Below are positions 47,114 through 56,600 of a stretch of 64,000 nt of DNA, in pieces. Location: contig PFXG01000055.1 of NCBI GenBank assembly GCA_002791545.1, forward strand, positions 25,782 to 89,781. Direction: 5' to 3'. The first letter of the stretch is position 1; the number at the start of each line of letters is the position of its first letter. Both the position numbers and the translations under genes were made by a program. This DNA is from Zetaproteobacteria bacterium CG_4_9_14_3_um_filter_49_83 (GTDB lineage Bacteria; Pseudomonadota; Zetaproteobacteria; Mariprofundales; Mariprofundaceae). The notes beneath the pieces were generated by a model that was not told the origin of the DNA, did not search any database, and was given only the letters and a program-made list of their open reading frames with translations.

Positions 47114-48535
47114 ATGCGTAATATGTACCGTATTTTTCTGCTTTTATTCTTACTGTTGCCCGGCCAGGCTTTTGCCGGGAATGCATCACTATCCAGCCAT
47201 GACGGGATGGCGTCTGATTTTCCGGACCGGCCTGATCGATCTGATCAGGGAAGGCGCGATATTTGTTCTGATTTGCGGCTGGATCATCCTCTTTCGTTGC
47301 TGGAAGTGGTGAAGTACACCTTGTGCAAGCATCCGCAATTGCGCGGCAGCCGGGCGGCGGCGGATGTGCAGCAAGCACTGCTCGGGGTGAGCGAAGCGGC
47401 GCGCTATCCGAGTCTGAACGGGCAGGGCGGCTTAAGTGGCAGCAGGGGGCGCAGCGGCGGGGTGAACAGCGACAGCAGCCAGCAGTCGTTATCGCTTTCG
47501 GCCAGTTATCTGCTCTACGATTTCGGCGGACGAGAGGCGTCTGTTGAGAGTGCGCGGCAGTTGTTGCAGCTGGCCGATGCCAATCGTGATGCCTTGCTGC
47601 AAAATCTCTTTCTCACGGCCGTGCAGGCTTACTATGCCCTGCTGACAGCCAGCGCCAATGTCGAGGCGCTGCTTGTTGCAGAAAAGTTTACGCAGCAATC
47701 GCTGCACGCCGCCGAAGCACGCAAACGGGCGGGGATCGCCACATCGGCGGATCAGCTTCAGGCCAAAACGGCGCTTTCTCAGGCAACACTGAATCGGATC
47801 ACCGGCGAAGGCACGTTGCGTAGTGCGCAGGGGTCGCTGGCACACGCCATGGGATTACAACCGACGCAGGTTGTGTCGCTGGCCGCTGCCAGTGATGTTA
47901 TGCCCGATCCGCTTAGCGAACAGAAAATTGGTGAATTGATTGAACTGGCGCAGCAGCAGCGCCCTGATCTGCTGGCGGCGGAGGCACAGCTTCGCGCCGG
48001 GGAGGCGAGCATTGCTGCCAGTCGTGCCGCTGATATGCCGCAGATCAGCCTTGATAGCACCGTTTCAGCCACAAATAACAGTAGCGGCGGCATCAACAGT
48101 CAGCGCCAAAACGGCAGTATTGGTCTGAATATTACGGTTCCGATTTTTACCGGCTATCGCAACCGTTACCAGATTGCGGTGGCCGAGGCGCGTCTGGCAG
48201 GCAATATCGCCAGTCGTGATCAGCTGGCCAACCAGATTGCGCTGGATGTTTGGAAAGCCTTTCAAGGCCTGCAAACCAGCAGCGAGGCGCTACGCGCCAG
48301 CGCGGATCTGGTCGCTTCAGCTGAGCAGTCGGAAAAGATGGCCACCGGTCGCTATGGCGCCGGGGTGGGCAACATTATCGAGCTGCTCAATGCCCAGTCC
48401 GCCCTTGCCACGGCGCACCAGCAACAGATCGCTGCACGTTACAATTGGCAAAGCGCCAAATTCATCCTCGCGCAGGCCATCGGTCTGCTTGATGCTAATC
48501 TGCTCAGTGGCGATGGCGAGAGTGAGCGAGAATGA
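47114..48535 (+). CDS. TolC-family outer membrane efflux protein
   Basis: Outer membrane channel of a tripartite exporter. Signal peptide (RIFLLLFLLLPGQAFAG) followed by two TolC repeats with long helices (SEAARYPSLNG, AAEARKRAGIATSADQLQAKTALSQA, GRYGAGVGNIIELLNAQSALA). About 473 residues. Start: ATG at 47114 (47123 also possible). No acylation Cys, so a TolC rather than NodT/OprM type. The MacA-like adaptor starts 15 bp downstream. The region is visibly more GC-rich than neighbours. Confidence 0.92.
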   Translation: MRNMYRIFLLLFLLLPGQAFAGNASLSSHDGMASDFPDRPDRSDQGRRDICSDLRLDHPLSLLEVVKYTLCKHPQLRGSRAAADVQQALLGVSEAARYPSLNGQGGLSGSRGRSGGVNSDSSQQSLSLSASYLLYDFGGREASVESARQLLQLADANRDALLQNLFLTAVQAYYALLTASANVEALLVAEKFTQQSLHAAEARKRAGIATSADQLQAKTALSQATLNRITGEGTLRSAQGSLAHAMGLQPTQVVSLAAASDVMPDPLSEQKIGELIELAQQQRPDLLAAEAQLRAGEASIAASRAADMPQISLDSTVSATNNSSGGINSQRQNGSIGLNITVPIFTGYRNRYQIAVAEARLAGNIASRDQLANQIALDVWKAFQGLQTSSEALRASADLVASAEQSEKMATGRYGAGVGNIIELLNAQSALATAHQQQIAARYNWQSAKFILAQAIGLLDANLLSGDGESERE

Positions 48536-48550
48536 GCAGAAAGGAGAACG

Positions 48551-49711
48551 ATGATGACATCCGGCTATAAGACGTTGATTTCGGTGTTGGTGGTGTCTGC
48601 GCTTGCGGCACCGGCCGGGTGGTACTTCTGGCCAAAGTCGGTTCCTTTGGCGCAGCAGTATGAGGTTGAATCGATTGAGCAGCGTGATCTGACACAGACG
48701 GTATCGGCCAACGGTACGCTCAATCCGGTGGTGCTGGTCAGCGTTGGTACTCAGGTCTCCGGCGTGGTGCGCGGCATTCATGCCGATTTTAATGATCATG
48801 TTGAGAAGGATCAGGTGTTGTTGGAGCTCGATCCCTCCCTGCTCAATGCCAAGCTGCGCCAGTCGGAGGCATCGCTGGCCAGCGCCAGTGCTTCGGTAGC
48901 GCTGGCCAGGGCCAATGAAAAACGGACACGGCAGCTGGTTAAGCAGGATTATATGACGTCGCAGGAGCTGGATACGGCGGTGCAGGCGCTGCAATCGGCT
49001 ATGGCGCAGCTGGCGGTGGCCGGGGCGCAGTCGGAGAGTGATCGCGTCAATCTCTCCTATACGGTGATCCGCTCGCCTGTTTCCGGTGTCGTGGTATCGC
49101 GGGAAGTGGATGTGGGGCAGACCGTAGCCGCCTCGTTCCAGACGCCGACGCTGTTTAAAATCGCCCAGGATCTGACCCTGATGCAGATCGACTCCAGCTT
49201 TGCCGAGGCCGATATCGGCCTGATCCGGGTCGGTCAGCGGGCTGAATTCACCGTCGATGCTTATCCCGGCAGCCAGTTCAGCGGTGTGGTGCGGCAGATT
49301 CGACTGAACCCCACCACCCAGTCCAATGTGGTGACTTACAATGTGGTGATCGACGTCAACAACGCCGATGGCCGCCTGCTGCCGGGGATGACCGCCTACG
49401 TCAATGTCACCACGGCGGAGCTGAAATCGATTCTCTGCGTGCCCAATACGGCACTGCGCTTTCGCCCGGCACGCGATGTCGCCATGCAGCCGGATAGCAA
49501 GCGCCAACGGCCCCATGGCGAAGGCATGCGCGGCACGGTGTATCTGCTCGGTGGTAAGGGGCTGATTTCTGCATCGCTGATCCTCGGCGCCAGTGACGGT
49601 GTCTACACTCAGGTGCTCTCCGGTGAACTCAAAGCTGGTGCCCAGGTGGTGATCGATACCAAAAACGCCGAAGGTAAATCCGGCCGTGCGCCCAGTATCA
49701 GGATTCGTTGA
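48551..49711 (+). CDS. macA: MacA-like periplasmic adaptor
   Basis: Membrane fusion protein for a MacB-type ABC exporter. N-terminal membrane anchor (about 9-24), lipoyl half VLVSVGTQVSGVVRGIHADFNDHVEKDQVL, coiled-coil hairpin (about 95-155), second lipoyl half VIRSPVSGVVVSREVDVGQTVAAS, then beta-barrel domains. 386 residues. AAAGGAGAACG precedes the ATG. Followed by a 75-bp gap and the ATPase gene. Confidence 0.92.
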   Translation: MMTSGYKTLISVLVVSALAAPAGWYFWPKSVPLAQQYEVESIEQRDLTQTVSANGTLNPVVLVSVGTQVSGVVRGIHADFNDHVEKDQVLLELDPSLLNAKLRQSEASLASASASVALARANEKRTRQLVKQDYMTSQELDTAVQALQSAMAQLAVAGAQSESDRVNLSYTVIRSPVSGVVVSREVDVGQTVAASFQTPTLFKIAQDLTLMQIDSSFAEADIGLIRVGQRAEFTVDAYPGSQFSGVVRQIRLNPTTQSNVVTYNVVIDVNNADGRLLPGMTAYVNVTTAELKSILCVPNTALRFRPARDVAMQPDSKRQRPHGEGMRGTVYLLGGKGLISASLILGASDGVYTQVLSGELKAGAQVVIDTKNAEGKSGRAPSIRIR

Positions 49712-49786
49712 GATGAGGGACGCATTCACCATGGCACACTTGAAGTTGAAACCGCTGCTTGCTGCACCGCTGCGGGTAAACGCAAG

Positions 49787-50506
49787 ATGAACGCGGTCGT
49801 GACCCTGCACGGGTTGTATAAGGATTATGAGACCGATGCCGGGCCGGTACCGGCGCTGCGTTATCTCGATCTGAGTATCGAGGCGGGTGAGTTTGTCGCC
49901 ATCATGGGGCCATCGGGTTCGGGAAAATCGACGCTGATGAACCTGCTCGGCTGTCTGGATGTGGCGACATCGGGTGAATATTTGCTGAACGGGCGTGATG
50001 TGGGCGGCTTAAGTCAGAATGAGCTGGCTGAGGTGCGCAGTTCGGTGATCGGCTTTGTTTTTCAGGGCTTTAATCTGCTGCCGCGCGCCTCGCTGGCGAC
50101 CAATGTGGCACTGCCGCTGGTCTATCAGCGGGTGGAGCGCAGGGCACGGCGTGAGCGGGCGGCGGCGATATTGCAGCAGGTGGGGCTGGGCGACCGGCTT
50201 GATTCATTGCCGCCACGCATCTCCGGCGGCCAGCAGCAACGCGTGGCTATTGCGCGGGCGCTGGTGACCAATCCCCGCCTGATTCTGGCCGATGAACCGA
50301 CCGGTAATCTCGATAGCGTCACGGGGCGCGAGATCATGACCCTGTTTCAGCGCATTAACCGCGACAGCGGTATTTCCATCATTCTGGTCACTCACGACCT
50401 GAACGTGGCCCACTACGCCACGCGGTTGGTTTATCTGGTTGATGGTACCATTCAATATGATGGCGCGGTGGCTGAGTTTCACGAACCGGCGCCGGAACTT
50501 CCATGA
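49787..50506 (+). CDS. MacB-type ABC transporter ATPase subunit
   Basis: 239-residue ABC ATPase of the LolD/MacB group: Walker [11 protein letters not shown] loop [11 protein letters not shown], signature [14 protein letters not shown], Walker [14 protein letters not shown], switch His in LVTHDLN. The ATPase and permease are separate here, unlike E. coli MacB, where they are fused. The stop overlaps the permease start by ATGA. Confidence 0.95.
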   Translation: MNAVVTLHGLYKDYETDAGPVPALRYLDLSIEAGEFVAIMGPSGSGKSTLMNLLGCLDVATSGEYLLNGRDVGGLSQNELAEVRSSVIGFVFQGFNLLPRASLATNVALPLVYQRVERRARRERAAAILQQVGLGDRLDSLPPRISGGQQQRVAIARALVTNPRLILADEPTGNLDSVTGREIMTLFQRINRDSGISIILVTHDLNVAHYATRLVYLVDGTIQYDGAVAEFHEPAPELP

Positions 50507-51726
50507 TCCTCTTTTCACTGCTTGAGGCGCTACAGGCGATGGCCGCCAATCGACTGCGCACCCTGTTAACGGCAATGGGTATCATGATCGGCGTGGCGGC
50601 GGTGGTGCTGATGGTCTCTATCGGTGAGGGAACGCAGAAGCAGGTGACCGATTCGATCAAATCAATGGGGGCCAATATGCTGGTGGTGCGTTCCGGTTCA
50701 CACAGCCACGGCGGCGTGCGCGGCGGCGCTGGCGGGGTGCAATCGCTGACCGAGCAGGATGCGCATGCCATTGCCTTGTTGCCCGGCGCACTGTTGGCTG
50801 CGCCGATGGTGCAGAGCGGGGTACAGGTGGTCTACGGCCCCAACAACTGGGGCACCACCGCCATCGGCACCACCGCTGATTACCTGCAAATCCGTAACTG
50901 GGAGCTGGCCAGTGGCCGCGATTTCTCCGATTCGGAGATGCAGAGCGGTATGCGTGTGGCGATGATCGGTCAGGATGTGGCGAGCGAGCTTTTTGGCAGA
51001 GATGATCCGGTGGGACGGATGATGCGCATCCAGCAGTCACCCTTCCGCATCATCGGTCTGCTCAGCATTAAAGGGCAGAGCCTTGACGGACGCAGTCAGG
51101 ATGACGCCATTCTGGTGCCGCTGCGCACCGCTCAGCGACAGCTGTTCGGCTCGCGTTTTCAGGGCAGCGTCTCCTTTATCATGGTGCAGGCGGTGGATGA
51201 TGCAGCGATGACCCCGCTGCAACGCAATATCGGTCTGCTGCTGCGCCAGCGCCACCATCTGGCGGATAAGGCGGATGATGATTTTTCTGTCACCAATATG
51301 GCAGAGGTGACCGAAACCGCCTCGCAGATCACCGGCATGCTCTCCATCCTGCTTGGCGCGATAGCCTCCATCTCCCTTTTTGTTGGTGGTATCGGCATCA
51401 TGAATATCATGATTGTCTCGGTTACCGAACGTACGCGTGAAATCGGTATCCGCATGGCCCTTGGTGCACGGCGCAGCGATATCATGCTGCAATTTCTGAT
51501 GGAGTCGGTGATCATCACCGTCGCCGGAGGTGTTGTCGGCATCTTTGCCGGTATCGGCCTCTCGTTGCTTGCCAGTGAGATGTTCGGCATCTGGGCCGTG
51601 ATTACCCCGATGCCAATTGTGCTCGCCTTTTTCGTCTCCATGGCTGTCGGAGTCTTTTTTGGTCTCTATCCGGCAAGAAAAGCCGCTCTGATGCGGCCCA
51701 TTGATGCATTGCGTTATCAGGGGTAA
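50503..51726 (+). CDS. MacB-type ABC transporter permease
   Basis: 407 residues with the MacB/FtsX plan: first membrane segment (about 18-40, ending GIMIGVAAVVLMVSIGEGTQ), large periplasmic domain, then three C-terminal membrane segments (about 280-400) including the ERTREIGIRMALGARRSDIM cytoplasmic loop. It should export a peptide, macrolide or lipid-like substrate through TolC. Its last 39 bp recur at 54954-54992. Confidence 0.95.
   Translation: MILFSLLEALQAMAANRLRTLLTAMGIMIGVAAVVLMVSIGEGTQKQVTDSIKSMGANMLVVRSGSHSHGGVRGGAGGVQSLTEQDAHAIALLPGALLAAPMVQSGVQVVYGPNNWGTTAIGTTADYLQIRNWELASGRDFSDSEMQSGMRVAMIGQDVASELFGRDDPVGRMMRIQQSPFRIIGLLSIKGQSLDGRSQDDAILVPLRTAQRQLFGSRFQGSVSFIMVQAVDDAAMTPLQRNIGLLLRQRHHLADKADDDFSVTNMAEVTETASQITGMLSILLGAIASISLFVGGIGIMNIMIVSVTERTREIGIRMALGARRSDIMLQFLMESVIITVAGGVVGIFAGIGLSLLASEMFGIWAVITPMPIVLAFFVSMAVGVFFGLYPARKAALMRPIDALRYQG
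51688..51726 (+). repeat. Direct repeat, copy 1 (3' end of MacB permease gene)
   Basis: Last 39 bp of the permease gene including its TAA stop. Copy 2 at 54954-54992 differs at two positions. The copies are in the same orientation, 3266 bp apart. Confidence 0.9.
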
Positions 51727-51766
51727 TTGTACGGGAAAAGGACGCTCAGTCGCTTTCGCGATGAAA

Positions 51767-52310
51767 TCAAAAGCCGCCGAAGTGGCGGAATTTCTCCATG
51801 TTCGGAATTGTGATTGTTTTGCCGTTAATCAGCATCAGGTTTAAATCGCTCAATTGTCTGAATGTGCGCGAAAGCGTTTCCGGTGAAATATTCAGATGCG
51901 AGGCAATGTTATTTTTACTACTGGGAAGCGTAAATGATATGGCTTCGCCAGCTTTTGAGGCTTCGGCGTGATGGAGTAAATAGCCGATCACGCGCCGGGC
52001 TGCATTATGCAACGTGAGTGTAGCGATCTGATGGGCAAAATGCTGTAACTGGGTGCTCAGATTGGCAATCAGGATGCGTGCGAAATCTTGGTTGTTTGCA
52101 AGACAGGCATCGACGGCCTGCTTGCTGATAAAAAACATTTTAAAAAGGAACCTTGCGAGAGCCATGGGCTTGTTGCGCCTCAGCGGGAAATAATGCAGCG
52201 AGATGGAAAAAAATGGCCCGCCCCGCAGGGCTGCACCGCTTCATATATTATTTTATGTGAACAAGCCCTGACATCTCATATTTCCCGCCTGCGTTGTTTG
52301 AAATGTGGGC
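51767..52310 (-). pseudogene. Decayed CRP/FNR family regulator
   Basis: The intact 3' part (51767-52165, 132 residues) reads as the end of the effector domain, the dimer helix (FFISKQAVDACLANNQDF) and a CRP-type winged helix (NNIASHLNISPETLSRTFRQLSD). Upstream, in another frame, the minus strand reads SGLVHIK, a stop, then KRCSPAGRAIFFHLAALFPAEA, which matches the beta-barrel of CRP/FNR proteins but with internal losses. At least one stop and one frameshift separate the parts. The gene is most likely dead. Confidence 0.75.
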
Positions 52311-52519
52311 TTTGCGGGCAGCTCGCAGAGATCATCTAAGCAGCCCGGGGTGTAAACAAGACAAGTGTTGTTGTGCGGGGAAACAGGAGTGCGGATGAGT
52401 TTCAAACAAGCATGGTTTTTTGCCGGGTTTTCAAACGTCAGCACATCGAGCATGATTGATGTGTCAATCTTTCTATTATTTCAAACTTCCAATGCTTGTT
52501 ATTTCAGGAGAAATTATAC

Positions 52520-54120
52520 ATGTCTGTTACTCGAAAATTATTCAGTTTTGCAATTCTTGGCCTCACGGTTGCCACCCTTGGCGCATGCGGGGGAGCCTAT
52601 AAGATGCCGGTCGGCGGCATTCCTACGGCATCGATGATGATGTCATCTAAAACGATTGAACTGGGAGCTGAAAACCGTGAGAACTATGCCCATATCCTTG
52701 AAAATTCCGTGAAACTCGTGGCGCAGGAGCCAGTCTCCACCTTCAGTGCGGATGTTGATACCGCCTCCTACTCCAATGTGCGCCGTATGCTCAATGATGC
52801 CCGTCTGCCCCCACATGATGCCGTGCGCATTGAGGAGATGATCAACTACTTCTCCTACGACTACCCGGCACCGCAGAGCCTTGATCCGCCATTCCATATC
52901 TCCACCGAGATGGCACCGTCACCGTGGAACAATAACAACGTGCTCCTGCAAATCGGATTGCAGGGGGCAAAGGTTGACCGTAACAAGATGCCTGCGGCCA
53001 ATCTGGTGTTTCTGGTCGATGTCTCCGGTTCCATGCATTCAGCCGATAAACTCGGCCTGCTCAAGTACGCCCTGAAAGAGTTGACCGGACAGCTTACGGC
53101 ACGCGACAGGGTTACCCTGGTTGTTTATGCAGGCGCATCCGGCGTAGTACTGGCAGCGACGCCCGGCAATCAGCGTGAGCGCATTGATGCCGCCTTGGAG
53201 AGCTTGAGCGCCGGTGGTTCCACCAACGGCGGAGAGGGCATCCGGCTAGCCTACGCCATGGCCAAGGCATCCTATATCCCGGGCGGTATCAACCGCATCA
53301 TGCTGGCCACCGATGGCGATTTCAACGTCGGCACCACCAATTTCGAGGCCTTACTCAATCTGGTCGAAGAGAAACGCAAAACCGGCATCTCGCTCTCCGT
53401 GCTGGGTTTCGGGGAAGGCAACATCGACGATCAACTGATGGAGCAATTGGCCGATCATGGCAATGGCAGTTATGCCTACATCGATACCCCTTCCGAGGCG
53501 CGCAAGGTGCTGGTCGAACAGGTGGGCTCAACCCTGCTGACCATTGCCAAAGATGTGAAAATCCAGATCGAATTCAATTCGGCTGTGGTCAGCGAATACC
53601 GTCTGATCGGCTATGGAAATCGACTGTTCAATCGCGAAGATTTAACAACGACAAGGTTGATGCAGGTGAGATGGGCGCAGGCCATTCGGTGACTGCGCTG
53701 TATGAACTCACGCTGCAAGGCGACAGAGGACTCATTGATCCGCTACGCTATGCCAAGGCAGCACAGACTCCGTCCGGCAAGGGTGGAGAGCTGGCCTTCC
53801 TGCGCCTGCGCTACAAAAATCCTGATACGCAAGAGAGCCGGCTGATTGAGCAAGCGATTCGTGCCCGCGATATCCAGAGTGATGCAACAACGAGCAGCGA
53901 ACGCTTCCGTTTTGTCGCCAGCGTTGCCGCTTTCGCTCAGCTTCTCAAAGGCGAGACCTATACTGGAGCGTTCGGTTTTACCGATGTGCAAACACTGGCG
54001 CGCGCGGCGCTGGGGGCGGATGAGCAGGGTTATCGCCATGAGTTCATCAAGCTGGTGCAGACGGCAGATAGCTTGAGCAGTTCAAAAGCAGTGATTAAAT
54101 CCACCAGCAAAGAGCATTGA
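52520..54120 (+). pseudogene. von Willebrand factor A lipoprotein (YfbK type), frameshifted
   Basis: Lipoprotein signal with lipobox TLGACGGAY, then a YfbK N-terminal region, a VWA domain with MIDAS motif FLVDVSGSMHS and TDGDFNVG, and a C-terminal DUF3520-like part. The frame breaks at about 53643: reading NRED then one missing base, after which the family sequence continues (NNDKVDAGEMGAGHSVTALYELTL). The first frame ends at 53692 and the rest runs from the other frame to 54120. AGGAGAAATTATAC precedes the ATG at 52520. A sequencing error would give the same picture. Confidence 0.85.
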
Positions 54121-54121
54121 G

Positions 54122-54385
54122 ATGAAGGTTCCGGTCAGGCTGGGGTTGTACAAGGGCGGTCGCCTGTTCGACGAGGTTAGCGCCAGAGAGCTTGCCGATT
54201 TGAACTGCCGCATCGAGATGCTCACCGGCATCGCCTGGCTGGATGTGCGTGAGATGTACGCGCAGATGTTGGCGTTAGACGTAAATTCAATTGAAGGCAC
54301 TTTTAAGGTCTGCCACAGCTATGAGAAATGGGGCGATATGCAGCAGGAAGTGGAAAACATCAAAGTGTGGATGGAGCGGGTGTGA
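54122..54385 (+). CDS. Small unknown protein
   Basis: 87 residues, no family recognised, no membrane segment. Contains GLYKGGRLFDEVSARELADLN and a C-terminal helix with Trp and Met. ATG lies 1 bp after the VWA gene stop, and its own stop overlaps the next start (GTGA), so it is part of a three-gene operon. Confidence 0.6.
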   Translation: MKVPVRLGLYKGGRLFDEVSARELADLNCRIEMLTGIAWLDVREMYAQMLALDVNSIEGTFKVCHSYEKWGDMQQEVENIKVWMERV

Positions 54386-54957
54386 GAACATTTGCATTGG
54401 CCTGCATCTTTGCCACAACCCTTGTCGGTTGCGCGAATCTGAGCGAACACACCACACAAGCTCTATACAATCCCCTGCAATGTCAGTCTATTCCCGGTAG
54501 TGATGAGCAGCTCTGCGTGGCAATCACCCGCAACAGGGGTGATGTGTGGCTGGTGAGCGGAAATTCGGCATATGGCGAAACCCGACTGCTTGAGTCGTTT
54601 TCATGCATGGGTGGAGGCAATAGTGCGGCCAGTTTCGGGGAATTCAGCATCTCACCGGGCGGGACGTATCTGGCCGTAGTGATAGCTGAAGAGGGACATC
54701 CGTTTCTCTTCTTCAGGCGTATGAATACAATTCTGAACGAAACAGAGGAAACCGATCCTTTGCCGAGTATCCCCGTTTATCCGGGCGGCCTGACAATTCA
54801 GGGATGGAGAACCGATAATTTGCTGATTATCAGCAGCGATCAGGATCTGGCCCATTACCGGCATGGTGCAGCGCTGCAAGCATCACAGGATTATCGCGTG
54901 TATCTGCCGGAAGGCACACTCTCTGAGGATGTGACTATTAAGATACGAAAGCCCTGA
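54382..54957 (+). CDS. Putative lipoprotein
   Basis: 191 residues. GTG start overlaps the preceding stop; a frame extending to 54328 is less likely. Lipoprotein signal with lipobox TLVGCAN. The remainder looks beta-rich (TYLAVVIAEEGHPFLFF, GWRTDNLLIISSDQD), perhaps a fragment of a propeller. No family assigned. Its stop lies within the second copy of the 39-bp repeat. Confidence 0.65.
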   Translation: MRTFALACIFATTLVGCANLSEHTTQALYNPLQCQSIPGSDEQLCVAITRNRGDVWLVSGNSAYGETRLLESFSCMGGGNSAASFGEFSISPGGTYLAVVIAEEGHPFLFFRRMNTILNETEETDPLPSIPVYPGGLTIQGWRTDNLLIISSDQDLAHYRHGAALQASQDYRVYLPEGTLSEDVTIKIRKP

Positions 54958-54992
54958 TGCGGCACATTGATGCCTTGCGTTATCAGGGGTAA
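54954..54992 (+). repeat. Direct repeat, copy 2 (orphan copy of MacB gene end)
   Basis: 37 of 39 bases match 51688-51726. Here it is not attached to any permease frame. Confidence 0.9.
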
Positions 54993-55002
54993 AGGATGAA
55001 GT

Positions 55003-55048
55003 ATTCACGTCATCCGGGCGGCTTCTTGCTCACCGGGATGACGTGAAT
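55003..55048. terminator. Inverted repeat between convergent genes
   Basis: Arms of 13 bp (ATTCACGTCATCC and its complement) around a roughly 20-base loop, between the plus-strand lipoprotein gene and the minus-strand creD. No long T run, so it may be a bidirectional terminator or a REP-like element. Confidence 0.5.
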
Positions 55049-55056
55049 CAGTTCTC

Positions 55057-56424
55057 TTATTTAGACTTACCTTCCAATACCTGTTCTTCGAGATTCGCTT
55101 GTGCTTCCTCTTCACTGCCGGTGAAGCTGTACCAGTCGAGTTTACGTGATACGAGCATGGTTGCAGCCAGAGCACTGAATAAAACCGTGGTGCCCATCAG
55201 TAGCGCATTGTCTTCCGACTGCAACACGCCATAGAGCACGGCGTAAAGCAGGGCGATGGCGCTGGAAAAAGCGATGGCTGGCTTGTAGCTGTGCAGAACA
55301 CCGGCCAGATAGATACCGATCAGGGCAGTACAGGCGGTGGCTGATATTGCGTAGGCGCTCAGGAAGGGGATGTGTTCGGACAGGCTGATGATCAGCAGAA
55401 AAAACATCGCCTGCGCCATGCCCACCAGCAGGTATTGCATGGGGTGTATGCGCAGATGACGCACCATCTCAAACATAAAAAATCCGGCGAACAGCAGCAC
55501 GATGAACAGCAGGCCATACTTCACCGCTCTCTCCGACAGCAGATAGATATTCACCGGGTCGATAAAGTTGATCGAGAAACAGTCGGTGATGATCTTATCG
55601 CCATTTTCACCCTGACTGCCACTGTTGCGCGCCAGATTGGTCACCAGCCACTGGGCGCGAAACCCGTCGGCATTAATCTGGCTGCTGCGCGGCAGATAGC
55701 TGCCGCCAAAGGAGGGATGGGGCCAGGAGGAGTTGAGCTTCAGTTCGGTTTTATCGCCGGATGGAGTGACGGCAAAGGTGCTCATTCCTTGCAGCTCAAG
55801 CGGAAACTCGAAGCTGAGCTTGTGCGCCGAATCCAGCGACAGTGGCTCCAGGGCGGCATGAATACCGTTGCCCGACAATGGACGCACAACGCCCGGCGCG
55901 AAATTAAACTGCCGCTTGTTCAGCGTCAGCTGCGGGGCATTGCGAATGCCGCGTGCGTCGCTCACCGTCAGCACAAAATAAGCAGCAACAGGGGTCATAT
56001 CCGCCAGTGCGCTATCAGCACCATAACCTTCTGCTACGTCAAAGCTGCCCTTCACCGTGCCGGTGAAATTAAACAATCGTACCTGATAGATGCCGCGCTT
56101 GCGCGACTCGACATCGGCATTGGCATCAATGATCAGCTCATGTGCTGCAATTAAACGCTCTTTGGTGATACTGTTGGTGACTGTTTTTTCAAGGCCGGTG
56201 GCATCTTTCACCGTATGGCGCTGCAATAATTTATAACGCAGCACCAGATAGGGGCCGGACAGCGTTTGCGGTCCGGAAGCGCTGCGGGCGATCTCCTGCT
56301 GGACGCCCTGTTGCAGCGCCTGCCGTTCGGTAATTTTTGATTGAATCATGCTCAGTGGAATGAGTAACAACAGTGACAGCAACACTATCATCAGCGTTTT
56401 TGTGAATAACAGATTTCGTAACAT
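55057..56424 (-). CDS. creD: CreD inner membrane protein
   Basis: 455 residues with an N-terminal membrane segment (TLMIVLLSLLLLIPLSMI), a large periplasmic domain containing the CreD signature around SGPYLVLRYK, FNFTGTVKGSF and LSFEFPLELQG, and a C-terminal block of about five membrane segments. CreD is the target of the CreBC system in enterics and is tied to envelope and beta-lactam responses. 176 bp separate it from creC, enough for its own promoter; a clear CreB box (paired TTCAC) was not found there. Confidence 0.93.
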   Translation of the reverse strand: MLRNLLFTKTLMIVLLSLLLLIPLSMIQSKITERQALQQGVQQEIARSASGPQTLSGPYLVLRYKLLQRHTVKDATGLEKTVTNSITKERLIAAHELIIDANADVESRKRGIYQVRLFNFTGTVKGSFDVAEGYGADSALADMTPVAAYFVLTVSDARGIRNAPQLTLNKRQFNFAPGVVRPLSGNGIHAALEPLSLDSAHKLSFEFPLELQGMSTFAVTPSGDKTELKLNSSWPHPSFGGSYLPRSSQINADGFRAQWLVTNLARNSGSQGENGDKIITDCFSINFIDPVNIYLLSERAVKYGLLFIVLLFAGFFMFEMVRHLRIHPMQYLLVGMAQAMFFLLIISLSEHIPFLSAYAISATACTALIGIYLAGVLHSYKPAIAFSSAIALLYAVLYGVLQSEDNALLMGTTVLFSALAATMLVSRKLDWYSFTGSEEEAQANLEEQVLEGKSK

Positions 56425-56600
56425 CGTCTTCTCCTTGGGGTGGTCGATGCCGAATGTTGCAACAGCGATGTGTGGAGAAGATGGGTTTGTGTGTGCTCTA
56501 TGTGTGCCGGTTCTGTGAATTCAGATGCTGTTAATGGGCTCTTTGTTGAACTTTCGCGCTTCGTGACCTTTGTATCTCGTTGTGAATGTTTTTTTCAGAA

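Noticed and set aside
48317..49810. 497-residue minus-strand frame opposite macA
   Set aside because: His/Arg/Gln-rich composition typical of an antisense frame in GC-rich DNA; macA on the plus strand explains the region.
56425..56600. CreB box (paired TTCAC with 6-bp spacer) before creD
   Set aside because: Isolated TTCAC and GTCAC words occur but no correctly spaced pair.
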